Assembly: GCF_028554725.1 (NCBI RefSeq)
Contig: NC_071671.1
Coordinates: 67,264,001 to 67,328,000 of the forward strand
DNA: 64,000 bases
Source of the DNA: Zeugodacus cucurbitae
Taxonomy: Eukaryota; Arthropoda; Insecta; Diptera; Tephritidae
Direction: 5' to 3'
Shown: positions 25,301-38,000 of the stretch, piece after piece
Numbering within the stretch: position 1 is the stretch's first letter
Layout of the letters: every line of letters starts with the position of its first letter
Notes under the pieces: model-generated
What the model saw: only the letters and a program-made list of their open reading frames with translations
Told to the model about the DNA's origin: nothing
The model's database searches: none
Position numbers and translations under genes: made by a program

Positions 25301-28300
25301 TTTAGTGTAAAGAAATTATAAAAGATCTTGAAGAATAATTAGATTTCGTCTTAGCGACTCCACCTCAAAGACTTGTCGGTGAAAAGAGTTGAGTAACGTT
25401 TTTATAAAGCATAAAAAATACTTTCTGAAAGTGTTCTTGCCAAAATATATCTACAACAAATAACAGGATGAAAAGCTTGGTCAAATACTTTGAAGATGAA
25501 TCAATTACATGAGAGAATATGTATATATCGTTTCGTTGTTCTTCTCAATCGCTTTGACTTATTTCTTATCGATACAGATTGTTTCCAAAAACTGGATAAT
25601 ATTGTTCGAAGAAATTTTGTGGATGGAGATCTACTCCAGTAGTTCGATCAATGGTGGTTACTGCTTATTCTATGTTTCCTTTATTGAAGGAACCACCGTA
25701 TCCCTGAAGAAGCTCAAGGTAATAATTTAGCAACGATTAACAGAGATGCTTCGAAGATAAAGAAAAGCGGAGGTTGTTGTTGAAGTAGTTTATGGGAACT
25801 AATACATATTATATTATTTTATAATAAATAAACTATCTCACGCTCACATATTAATCTCATCCACCAACACATTTCACTTAAATGCAATCTTTAATTAAAA
25901 ATGCGAAAAGTTATTAAATCAAAAATGCAGGCATTTAATCATAAAGTCGCACACCTGTTGCTGCCAGCAAATAAATATTTTTTTAAACACCATTTCATTT
26001 CATCACCAATGCAGGCAGCTGACAGTTGACGCGAAAACAAGTTGCACTTTCACACCGTCAACTGCCCAGAGCGCGCTGGACTCTCACGTTCCTTGCCATT
26101 GTTGACATAAAATCATAGCAGCCAGTGTAAATGCTGGCTGACGGTGGAGAGCGCGGCGCGAGCAAACGTTGTGGCCGTTTGGCAATGGCGGATCAGCGGT
26201 CAATATGGCAACTGTGAAATGGAGAAATGGCGCTTCGCAAATAATTGCGTACATATTTATGAGCATACATATGTATTTACGTTTAATATTTAAGTTGTAA
26301 ACGAGACTTGACAGTCGCTAACGCACATACATATGCTGAAAAGTACAATTTTATGTTAATGCGACGCGAACGCCGCTTGGTTAACTGATGAAGTGACGAA
26401 CTGATGAGCGGTAGCAACCACAACAAATATGGCATTCCTGCATGCAAGGCATACCGTGCTTGAGTTGAAAGCACGGCAAGCGCATAGCTCAAGCAACTAA
26501 AAAATCTCGCTTTCACACATAGAAACAAACAAGCAAGCAAGTGGAAGCGCTAAGCTTGCGCGTGGTGCAGCGGGGCGTGGCGCCGCGGCTAATAAACATT
26601 TTCATTTTCAACATAAAACAATAACAACCACACGTGTTGCGCGGTGAACGGGTGCTGATGATGATGGACAACCATCAAAGCCGGTAATCGAGCGTGTTGC
26701 AAGTATGTAGGCAGCCAGCGAACGCACGTGAAAAAGGAAAAGTGCAAGTGGACAGCGCAACAAAATCGCTTAACAATTATGCAGGCAACAACAACAAAAT
26801 AATTACTGAAATGATAATAAAAGCAAGCAAGCAGGCGCAGAGCCAACATGAACTTGCAACAGCACTTATATAAATACATATGTATGCGTGTGTGTGTGTA
26901 GATGTGTATCTGTGCAAAAATTAAATAGCTTAAAGAGAAAATGAGGAAAAAGTGCTGTAGTTACCGCGAAGCTACTGAGCTGCACTATCAACTGACAATG
27001 AATTTTAATTTTTGTGCAACATGCAATACCAACCAATGAGCAGCAGCCGTATCAACTCTAAAGGAAAATCGCGGATTCTACAGAATCACTGAATGTTTGA
27101 AAGAAAAAGAAGCACGAACAGCAACAACAACCAGCAGTTTGAAAACAATAAGCAGTAATTGCTGCAGGCGCTGCTAATGTTGTCCACTTGCAACCAATAT
27201 CTGTGTATTGTTGTTAGGTTGGTGCTATTATGAGGTGGTAGTTGGACCGGAAACCAGTTGATTAGCGAGTGTGAATGATAATGCAACTAATTGTAATTGA
27301 TGTTGCAAATTTATTGAAAAAGCAGCAGACACATTAAAAAATTACGGAGGAGAAAGGATAAAATGAAATTGGAGAGGTTTGTGCCACAAGCAGTTGAAAA
27401 GCTGAAGTGATAACTTCACTGCTGTTTAAGCGAGTAATAATGGGTGTCTTCGATTTGCTGTGTAGTTGACGCATTGTTAACTGCTAGAGAACCTGCTGGA
27501 ACCTTTTCTAAATTTAAAAAAAAAGAAAAAAAAATGAGCTTTGAACTTCTAAAGTAGCTTTCTCACTCAAAAGTGGAAAACTTCAGCTCTATAATGTTAT
27601 TGATTCCCTAACTCTCAATTTGAAACAGTGCCACCTTTAAGTTTTCAAATCACATTTTTTCAAATTAAAATAAGGTATGAAAAACACATTATTTTTTTCC
27701 ACTTTTCCACTTTCGATTAAATATTTCATAATTACTTGCATCATTACCGAGTGAGTTTTAATAAAACATCTCCATAACGTTTCGCCACTTATGTTTTATT
27801 GCAATTACATGTTTATATAAATGCATCTGAGCATGTATATATGTATCTATGTATGTATATTATGAATAACTATATACAAACACGCGTGAGTTACACACTT
27901 GAGCATGTGCGTATGTATTCCATGCGCTTAGCAATGTAATCAACTGACGATTTATGATATGTGAGAGTTTTAATGATTAGTGAGTAATGCTTTTTTTCTA
28001 CTTTGTTGTTGCATTTTTTTAATTTCTCTTTTTAATTATCTTCCTGTGTGTTGCATAAGCGCAAATTAAGGGCAGAAGAGCACTTGAGCGCGATTTAATT
28101 GACTGTGAAAAAATAAAAAATAAATGATATTGAAGTGAATTTATGCGCTGGAAAGCCATATTGTGCAGGCAGCGGATGTGGCGCTCAAGTGGATGTACTA
28201 TATTCGAGTATATGCTTAGTTGCACTCGTATTAAATTGAATGGTTTGTGTGATATTGAAATTATAATTGAGATAATCATATTAAATCTAACTGCATTTGA

Positions 28301-31300
28301 GTTTTTATGCATTCAGTTAATTGAATAAATATTAAGGGTTTGAAATTATTAATTTACAGAAGAGTTTTGAAAACATATTCTTTAGATATTTTTACGTTTT
28401 CCGGTTTATCTTCTGCATATATATTACTCCGACCATCTAATATGACATTTTACCTAAATTTGATTTACCAACATTTAGAAAGTGGTGAATAGAACAAGCA
28501 ATTCGCATAAATTCGTTTATTGAAATGATATTACAGTTTAGAGAATAACGTTTCAATATACTCTCTTGTCTAAATCTTTCTACAAGAGAGCACTGTATGA
28601 GCATAGGAAGCACTAAAGTAACAAATTGGAAGCGGTTATCCAAGCTTTACCCACAAATATCTCTGGTCTTAGCGAAAATTACTTAAGTTGATTTAAGGAA
28701 AAAGTTGAAAGTTCTTTAACCTTTAATATCCAATTAGAAACATAATTGTTGAATTAAAATTCCGGAAGTTTCTTTCTTTCAATCAAGATTATTATTTTAG
28801 CTTAAATAGTAAGAAATAATTGCTGATGCGGCTCGTTGAACCCACTCAAAACCACTGAAACGATTTAAGTATTGCATAAAATGATAATAAATCTCATCAC
28901 TAAATTGATTTACTAACATACAAACACATTAATTAAACTCTTGCGAAATCTAAGATCTTTTGGCAGAGATAGCAGCATTAAATTGCCTGAAAAGGGTTTC
29001 TTAACTTAAACTAAAATCTACAAACGCACATTTGAATCCACTCAAAATAGCAAACAATCGCAAATGATGTCTAACAGCCGCATCACCGGTAGTAAAAGTA
29101 GAAAAAATGTGTTCATTTAAATGCCAACAATGCCTGTGAGTCAGGGTCACTTAAACAATAAAGGAAAATTGGCGAGCAAAAAAATTTATGGGCAGCAAAT
29201 TAAATGATATTGATGTCATGCAAATAAGCCGACTTTTTCTATATAAAGAGAAATATTTTTCAATTTATTTTCTATATTCTTTGCTTTTTCTACATTCTAC
29301 TCTCAGACAATTAACTCATTTATTGGCGCGACGAGTTTAGACTATTAAGCAGCAAGAACAATTAGCATAGCTCCAAGCGTTAAATAATTGTATATATAAT
29401 ATATTATAAATATATACACAAATTAGAAATGAGCAATATTGTAGAAATGTGCTGCCGCAAGGAATTCCCCGCAACCCACCGATTATGCAATGTTTTGGTG
29501 TTTCAGATTATTTTTGCAAAATTACAATTCTGATTTTTTTTCGAATTTTTCTGCTTTTAAATAAATAGTATATTATATAATGTCCACCTGCTCGCACTGC
29601 ACTTGTGCACCCACCTGCCTTCAACTGCTGTATGTAAATGTATATATTTTTGCGGTGACAGCGGAAAACCTACAAAAACACAACTTGTGATGGGCTAAAA
29701 TGCGTACGTTGACTGAGACTTGCACTAACTGCCCCCCTTTCATCCACCCGCTTACAACAACTTGCTGCTTGTCAGTCAACAGCCCAACCGCATTGTGGTT
29801 GGCAGCACAAAACAGCTGAAAATGCAAAAGTTGACGGGCGAGAGTCAGCGCAAACATAACCTCAACCCGCCGCTCACAACAGACAAACAGACAGACAGAC
29901 ACGACTCGAATTCAGGGAGTGTTTCAGCCAGTGTCTGCTTGTGTTTATGCTTAAGCTGCTGCTGCTGGAGTTGACTGTGGCATTGCATATTTTTACCGTT
30001 TGCAGGCCACTAAAGTTGGAGACAACAAGAAAGAACTTCACTTCATATCAGCATAAAATTGTGTATTCGTACACATACTAAATATATTGGCTTGTTTATT
30101 GTTATTTATATATTTATTGCAGCTGTTTTTCGTCGTCGCTTTGTTGCTGTTTCAACTTTTGCTCGATTTTTGCATGTAATGCTTGGAGCCAACAAGTATT
30201 TGGCTCATAAATCGCAAACTACTTTGCTATGCGCCATTTATTGCAGCGCGTGTATGCGTCTGCGGGCATTTTTTTGTTATTGTTGTTGTTGTTGTTAAGC
30301 TAGACAGACAAGTATTTCGACAAGTATTTAAAGGTTAAAGCCAACTTGCTTGCAGTGATCGTCTCATGCATAAACAAGCAGTTTGGTGAATTTATATAAA
30401 GTCTCTTAGTACACATGTACATACATATATCCAACTATTTTCTCTATTTTCATTTACTTAAATGATTGTACTTGATAGTGACTTATAAAAGAGGAAAAAT
30501 TTGTAAAATCTAATACTGGTAGCGGTAATTGTAGAGAGTTAATGTACTGCGAAGTTGATGGCTCTGTGATGAAGTTGGTCGAAAAAAATCGATGAAATTA
30601 CATTAGGGATGTACTAATATGTATCATGGTTTTTTATTCACTATAATCATAATCATTTGCTAAATAATACATTTGCTGTATTCTAAGAAACCATGCAGAG
30701 AACTGAGTTTTAGCATTCCGTGCAATATGAGACCGTTGAAGCGTGTTTTTCTTCTTCGTTAGTAAATTGCTAATACGAGACTAGTAGTTAATATATGTAT
30801 ATTCGTTAAAAGTATATTTCTATTTGAGGAAAAATTCCATTTTTGATAGATTATTAAGACCTGCATCAACTCAATTGATTAGATAATGGGTTCGATATGA
30901 TTCGTCTAACCTAGAACTATTTGTTTTAAGCAAGCCTCATCTTGTTCTAGTTGTATGGCTTCTAATCGAACATTGCCCAAGTAGACATACAACCATGTGA
31001 TGAAGCAAAACCTTTTCATAGATCCAAATTGTTAAAGTTGTCTGGAAGAAAGCGAGATAGAAACTTCTTCGTACTTTCTCCGCTATTACCCAGCTTTTGC
31101 TAGACTGAAATTGAAATATCGTGAATGTCATAACGAAAGCTTTAGCCTATCTGATCGAAAACTTTCGTTCATCCTAAATGATTATTTACAAAAAATTTAC
31201 TATTTTTACTAAAACTAAATCATTAGTTATTGATACCATACTCACGAAGTACCAACGAGAGAGAGTCAGCAGATTTTTAAATATTTGTTAATCTAGACAC

Positions 31301-32042
31301 AGTTAAATAGTCAGCATCAAAATCGAATGAGATTAGTTATAAGTCAAAACTCTCTGAATCGACCCAAAGATATTTACACTAAAGTATTTCAACGTATCTA
31401 ACGTCCAACAGCTCATTATGTGACGTTTTTTTAAATGACGGGATAACTTTTTATATCAAAAGAGATAATACCAAGTAGCTATCTCGAGGATTTATCTCAA
31501 AATGACTTCTTCAGAGATCTTTTAAAGCAAACATCGCCGATATTATCATTGCATTGAAGTACGTTTGAAAAGCAAATATATATAGAGAGTCTATTATGTA
31601 CCATTCTAGGGTCTCGAGTTTATCTGAATTTAACAATTTTAAGAATTTTTCTTGGCTCTGATAAAATTAAGTTTGATATCATTCTTGTATAGTTCCTCAT
31701 TCATCCGTTGAAGTTTTAGCTCTAACCTCAATAAATAACTCGACAAGTTATATGGTATATAAAATACCAAAATTTACTACAAAATTTTGTTGCTTAATTT
31801 CAATTTCTGTGCACTTATGTCATTTAACTTTAACTTTAATTTTAACTTTTTTTTTGCATTATTCACTAATTGTTATTGTAATTAATTATCTAACTAAAAT
31901 GTAAACCACGTATTTGGGTTAGCCAAGCGGCTGTCACATTTTGTTGTATATAAATATTTGGAGACCATCACACGTTGTCATTGTCGTGAGTTTGGCGCAC
32001 GAACGCATTCAATTTGAACGCACATATAAATATATATATATA

Positions 32043-32073
<31 letters not shown>

Positions 32074-35000
32074 GTATATGTCTGTATGTCTGTATGTATG
32101 TACTCTATGTAGTTGATGCCCAAAAAGGCTTTAAAAAAAAATTCGGTACTATTCCGTTTATAGATAATAAAATGTTTGTACGAGTATGTAGGTATGTATC
32201 TCAGTATATAACCACTTGCGCATTCAGTCCAGCTACTATATGTTTGTACGTCCAAATATAGTGGTGGCTGCGCTAAAGTGTGCCTAACGGCAGATCAAAT
32301 GTGTTAAAGTGGCAGAGCAGCGTATATGGTCCGTGGTATGAACTATTTAAACGCACACAAACACACTCACGCACAAACATACATATACAGTGGCATATAT
32401 TCGAAACGGTAGTTTTGTATGCATAAAATGCAAATACAGTTAACTATGTATGAGCCAGCTTATAAAAAAAAAAAAAACAAAGCAAATAGCGCTACAATCG
32501 CACTGAAACAAATAAAAAGTCGTTTATAATGGCGCTTTTGTGGTAAAGTTGCATGCAGCACAGCTGACTTACTGATTGACTTACTAACTAACTGACTGAC
32601 AACAGCGGCGCTTTGTTTGCATTTGAGTAGAGTAGAGATACAACGCAGTAATTGCAGCTGGAGTTGATCAGCGTATACGTTTTAGTATGGTTGGCAATAC
32701 ACTGGCAACATTCTAGCAACATTTTAGCAATATTCTAGCAACATATGTATACTCAACTGCTGTTGCAAGCAAATACCGCTAAAGCTACAAAGAATCGTTT
32801 TAAATTCGATTGTAAAACGCACAAAGAAAGCATAAAATATTTGGAAAATCTGCAAATCACTGATGTTGCATGCCACAGCAGAAATATTCAGTTACTGAAC
32901 TGGATCTACTGCAGTTTATGCAACATGTTGCGTTTGTATGTATATCAACATTTGTATATAGTTTTGCACTATAATAGCTTATATAACGTAACGTAAACCG
33001 GAAAATATTTATTTATAAAATAAGCATTCCACATAAATACTATGTCTGTGTGGCAAGTATGCTGTAGTCATGCCGCAAATCTCACCTCTCTCTGCTGGCG
33101 TAGCTGAAAATCGTAACGATCGAATTGAATATTCGGCAGCGCAACACAAGCGCTAGTTATGAATCGTATTGAATGCCTTGGTGACCAGAATTTCCGGATT
33201 TTATGCGACAACAACAATAGCAACAACAGTGTTTGTGAATTCTTTCTTCAATAAATATTTTTCTCTCCGTGCTTGTTGTTGTTATTTTATCGTTTATATC
33301 AGCGCTTGTGCTTTGTGTTGTGCTTTTACTGGTTTGTTGCGCCGGTGCCAGCGGTTACGTGTGCCACTTGTGGCAATAACAACGGTGCTGGTATTTATTG
33401 ACGTCGATAAGAAGGAAAATGCGGTTGCCGCAGCAAAAGCTGGAATCGAAGACGTGCGATGGCGTTGGGTGGTGTTGGCTGGCGATGTGATAGCGTTGCT
33501 GGCGGTTAGTGTGTGCAGTGGTGACGGCGGTGGTCGATGCGGTGTCTGTTGACAGTGGCAGTGAGTGCAAGAAAGCGGCTGGGCGTAATGTTGCGTATGT
33601 TCGCTGCTCCACAGATTTCGCAATGCGATTGAATTTACTCGGTTTTTTTTCGTTTGTGCCGCGTACTGAGTGCTTGTACACCTGTGCGTCTGACTCGAAG
33701 TGTTGTTGTTGGCGCGGTTTTCTTTTGTATCAAATCACGAGGTTGGCGTTGTTTGGCGCGAAATTTTTAATGATTTATAATGCTTTATTTGTATAGAACT
33801 TTAATATTATTATTTAATAGATATATTTTTCAAAATTATATATTTTGCATAAATACTTTTCGATTAAAAACGTAGACTGAAATTTTCAACAAAAACCAAA
33901 TTCTTATTAAAAAAAAAAATTATTTTGATTTATTAAAAATAAAATATTTTAGTAAACACAGTTTGTTTAAATATTATAATATATAAATTTTTATTCTATC
34001 GCACTATTTTTCTTTATTTTGTTTTAAATATCACAATTTTCAAAAGCACCACTACACAGTTGTTAAAAAAAACACTTTTTTATTAATTATACACATATTA
34101 ACGCATATAGAAATTAATGTAATTAAATTTTTTTAATAATTATTATAATTTTATATATTTTTTAATGTTTAAATTTATTATTTTTATTTTTTTGTATTTT
34201 ATTTTTTTGTTTAATTAATTAATTTTTTTTTAATTATTTAATCCTTTTTTATATCAAATGTTTTAATTTTTATTTTATTCACATATTTAATATATTTTTT
34301 TTTCATTTTTTTAACTTTTGTTTATTTTTTAATTATTTAAATTTTTTTTTAGATTTATGTATTTTTAATTTTATTTATTTTTTATTTTTATTTTTATTTT
34401 ATTGCCACTAATTTCATTTTCTTTTCTATTTAAATTATTTTTTTATTATTATGTTTTAAATTATTCTCCTCACAAGCAGCTTTAAACATAGCATTTTGGG
34501 TCAAAAGTTCACATCACTTCATTACTTCTGAACACCCATTTGTGCAGCTGCTTCTTTTCACTTTTTCATTTCATTTATTATTATTTTTTATTGAACAATT
34601 TCGTTTCATTATACGCGCATTTTGCAAAGCTGCCGCTTTTGTCGCTTTGTGTTTTCCAACAGACTGCTGCCTTGCCCGCTCAATGGACCTTTGCGCATGC
34701 GCGCACATTTTTCGTTGTTTCTTCTGCATACATTTTTTCGGGTTTTTTTCACTTTTCGCTTAGTGCGTGAAGCGCTATTGGAAACCGGCTTGCGCGCTAT
34801 AAAAAATACCTAACAGCTATTCAACAACAGGTACAACAGGTAAACACTTGTGATTTAAGCAGCATAAGAGAGTCAAAAGACGCACTTTTATGTACCAAAC
34901 ATACATACAAACATACAGTTTCACTGCTTTTTTGTACTGTTTTGTTTTCCAACAATCTCGTGTGTCTGTGTATTTTGCATTCAGTCACAGTTTGCTGGCG

Positions 35001-38000
35001 TGCTTTGCCAATCAAGCTGCTGCGTAGGGAATGCCAAAGTTTGCTTGCCGCGTACGTGCTACGCTGGCAAGCGGCTATACGGGGGATTTTGAAAAAAACT
35101 TGGCTGGAATGTGAAAATGTGTGCCAATATTTACAAGTCATTTGTTTGCTTTTATTGTTGTCACTACGTTGTCGCAGCAGTGAAACTCCGCGATATGTGT
35201 CAAGCAAATTAAGCGAGATACAGCTTTTTTAGGCGCCCATGCGTTGGGCGAAGGAATGTCGCGGTCTGCACAGCATGTGAGGAGAATAGCAGAGAGATGT
35301 GAGTTGTGCTCTAAAGTCTCACGCAAAGTGATATGAATGCAAGTATGCAGCTAACAGGGGAGTGGCACTCGTAGATCAGGGGCTTGGAGATAAATAAATG
35401 CGTAAATAACTGCATTAATTATCTTCTGTGAGTGTTTGGAGATGATTTTCTCTATCTAAATTGTCACAAATGTTTTAATAACTGAAAATATTTTTGTTTT
35501 TTTGTTTTTCTTATTAGATCACCATCTTGTTAAATTCATCTTAATATCATTCTATTCCCCTTCGTCTATGTATAATTTTAAAAAATTTTCTTCAGCCTCC
35601 ACTTTTTTGAATTACCTCTCCTACAATTATAAATACTTATCTCAAGCCTCTTAAAATGTTCGCTTATTAAGCATTTCAACTAAATGACTTTGAACTTGAC
35701 TTGTCTCGCCAACACAATATTTGCTAAACAGTGGCTGCTACTTAACGCGCCGACGTCATATTGCAGTAATGACTGTTTGTCTGTAGTACATTTGTAAGCT
35801 ATTAGTGCCATTGGCGCTCTTTTAATGAGCCAAGCCAAAAATGTACAACAAATGCTTAAATTAGCGAAAGACAAAATAAACAATAATGAAACTAAATTTT
35901 CGAAGTAATGGACTGCAGAAAGAGGTCAGCAAACTATGAACTGTGCAGTGTAAATTTGTAATGAACTTAAGCTGGGTTAAGACTTTCGTTCTGAGAACAA
36001 ATTTATGAAATAATGACTTAAACTCGGATTTACACTTGAATTGATGATGAGATTAAGATCATTATTATGGAGATCATGTTTCTTTATTGATTTAGGTCGA
36101 TTAAGCCAAACTCAACAGTTGATAGTAGATACATTTACAATTTTATGGAATATATACGAAAATGATGTGATAGAAATTTCTAAAATTTAATCGAAATCTA
36201 TATATTCAAAATCAACGAAATTTCAAAGCGATAAAATTAACGTAAAATAGTGAAACCAGATTTAAGAATTTGGAAAATACTTCTTTGGATTGCCAATCTC
36301 ATGCGATCTTATTTTCGAGTATTATTTAAAAGAATCTTTAGTGTATAGTGTATATTTTCTTCTTTTATAGCCCCTTTACAACCTTCCAATACATTTCTAA
36401 AACATTCGGGTCTACTTAATAGATTCCGATCTAAGTTTATAGTTCTCTAAAGATCTCGCCACTATTTCGTAAAACTAATTTTTTGTTCCCAAAACAGTTT
36501 TCAAATTTCAATCTTCAATTTCAAGTCGGGTCTATTCTATAATCACAGTTTGTTCATAAATAGGAGTTGTATATATTTGATCTCATATGAGAATAAAAAC
36601 TTACTTCTTCCATTTTAGATTACTTATGAGAAAGGTATTCTTATAACATTCGTTTGATGTATGAAGTAGATGGGTTATGAGTGGAAGAATCTCAGATTGA
36701 AGAAGAATTTTTAAAGGGCCTAAGAACTTTGTAGACAATATATCGATATCTATCTATCTAAGGGGAAGAAACATTTAAATAACATATAGCATTTTTCAGG
36801 TAACACTCAATGACCTAATAAAAGCCATGAAGAAATTTGTAGCTGGTGTAAATGGTTCATAATATACTAAAATACATCGTCCATAGCCTTCAGTTAGATG
36901 ATACTGAAATAATATGTTGGAAAGGCTCATTTACTGGCATGATAATCATTTATTGTTTCAGAGTCATAGGATAATTGGAGTCCAAATAAAAATCAACTGG
37001 AGAGGGAGATAACCAGTTTCAGTTCCACTAGTGTATTTCCAAATGCTCAATGAACCGAGAAAACTAGTGACGTTCAAAAACCTATGCGGTTATTACAGCG
37101 TAAGGAATCCAAAAAAAAAGACAACAAATTCAATTGCATTAAAAATGTCTGGCAATCAATGCACAAAGCCCTGAAAAGGCGGAAAATAAACAAATACAAT
37201 GTAAAATTTTATGGAATGGCAAGAAATGCGGCAGGAAAATGTAAGAAATTCAGGAAGAGAGCAACGAAAATCCAAAGAATGCCGCATTATAAAAATAAAA
37301 AGAAACACAGACAAACACCAGGGAAATATTTACGAGAAAGGCATGTTAAATATGGGCAATTCCCACTTCCTCAGGCTACAGTTGCATTGTCTAATTCGCA
37401 CACATCCGTACATATTCGTTGATGTGCCTTCGTTGTGTGTTTGTCGTTGCAGCGCAGTCAGCCGTGGCCGCACGAACTCGCTGGGAAAACAACCAGCAAT
37501 TTTCTGTACAAACAAAAACATAAACACAGCGTAGCAAGGAAACGCCGCTGGAAGTGAAGGAAGCACTGCGGCAAAACGTAAAGTAAATTCAATGCAATTT
37601 ACTAGTAAACCAATTGTAGTTATGCGGCACATGCAACAGGTAGAACAACAACAACAACACTTGTATGTGTGCAACAACAATTAGTCGTATTTTCACAGAT
37701 TTATTGCCAACATTTAGACGCTTCCGCTGCTGCAGCGTACGCGTCGAACTTTTTGGTCGGAACAAATTGCTACAGCGCTCCGTGAGCGTATGCGTGAGAA
37801 TGTTGGCGCGCCACCAAAAACGAGCTGAGAAAATCTGTTATTCTCGTTGAAATATGTGACAGCAGTTGCAATAGTTTTCCACTATCTCGACAGATACAAT
37901 TCGAAGGTGATAAAAGCTTTGGTAAGCGAAGTGCAAGTGTGTCTGCAGCTCATGTGAATTGTAAGTAAGAGTCTGCGTTGGGGAAAAGTTAAAAACTTGT

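Noticed and set aside
25509..25730. Hydrophobic 73-codon plus-strand frame resembling a membrane protein fragment
   Set aside because: Too short, no flanking exons or family motif; AT-rich DNA often encodes hydrophobic frames.
33169..33552. Plus-strand 127-codon frame in intron 8
   Set aside because: Composition driven by GTTGTTG/TGGCGG repeats; a comparable frame exists on the opposite strand; no homology seen.
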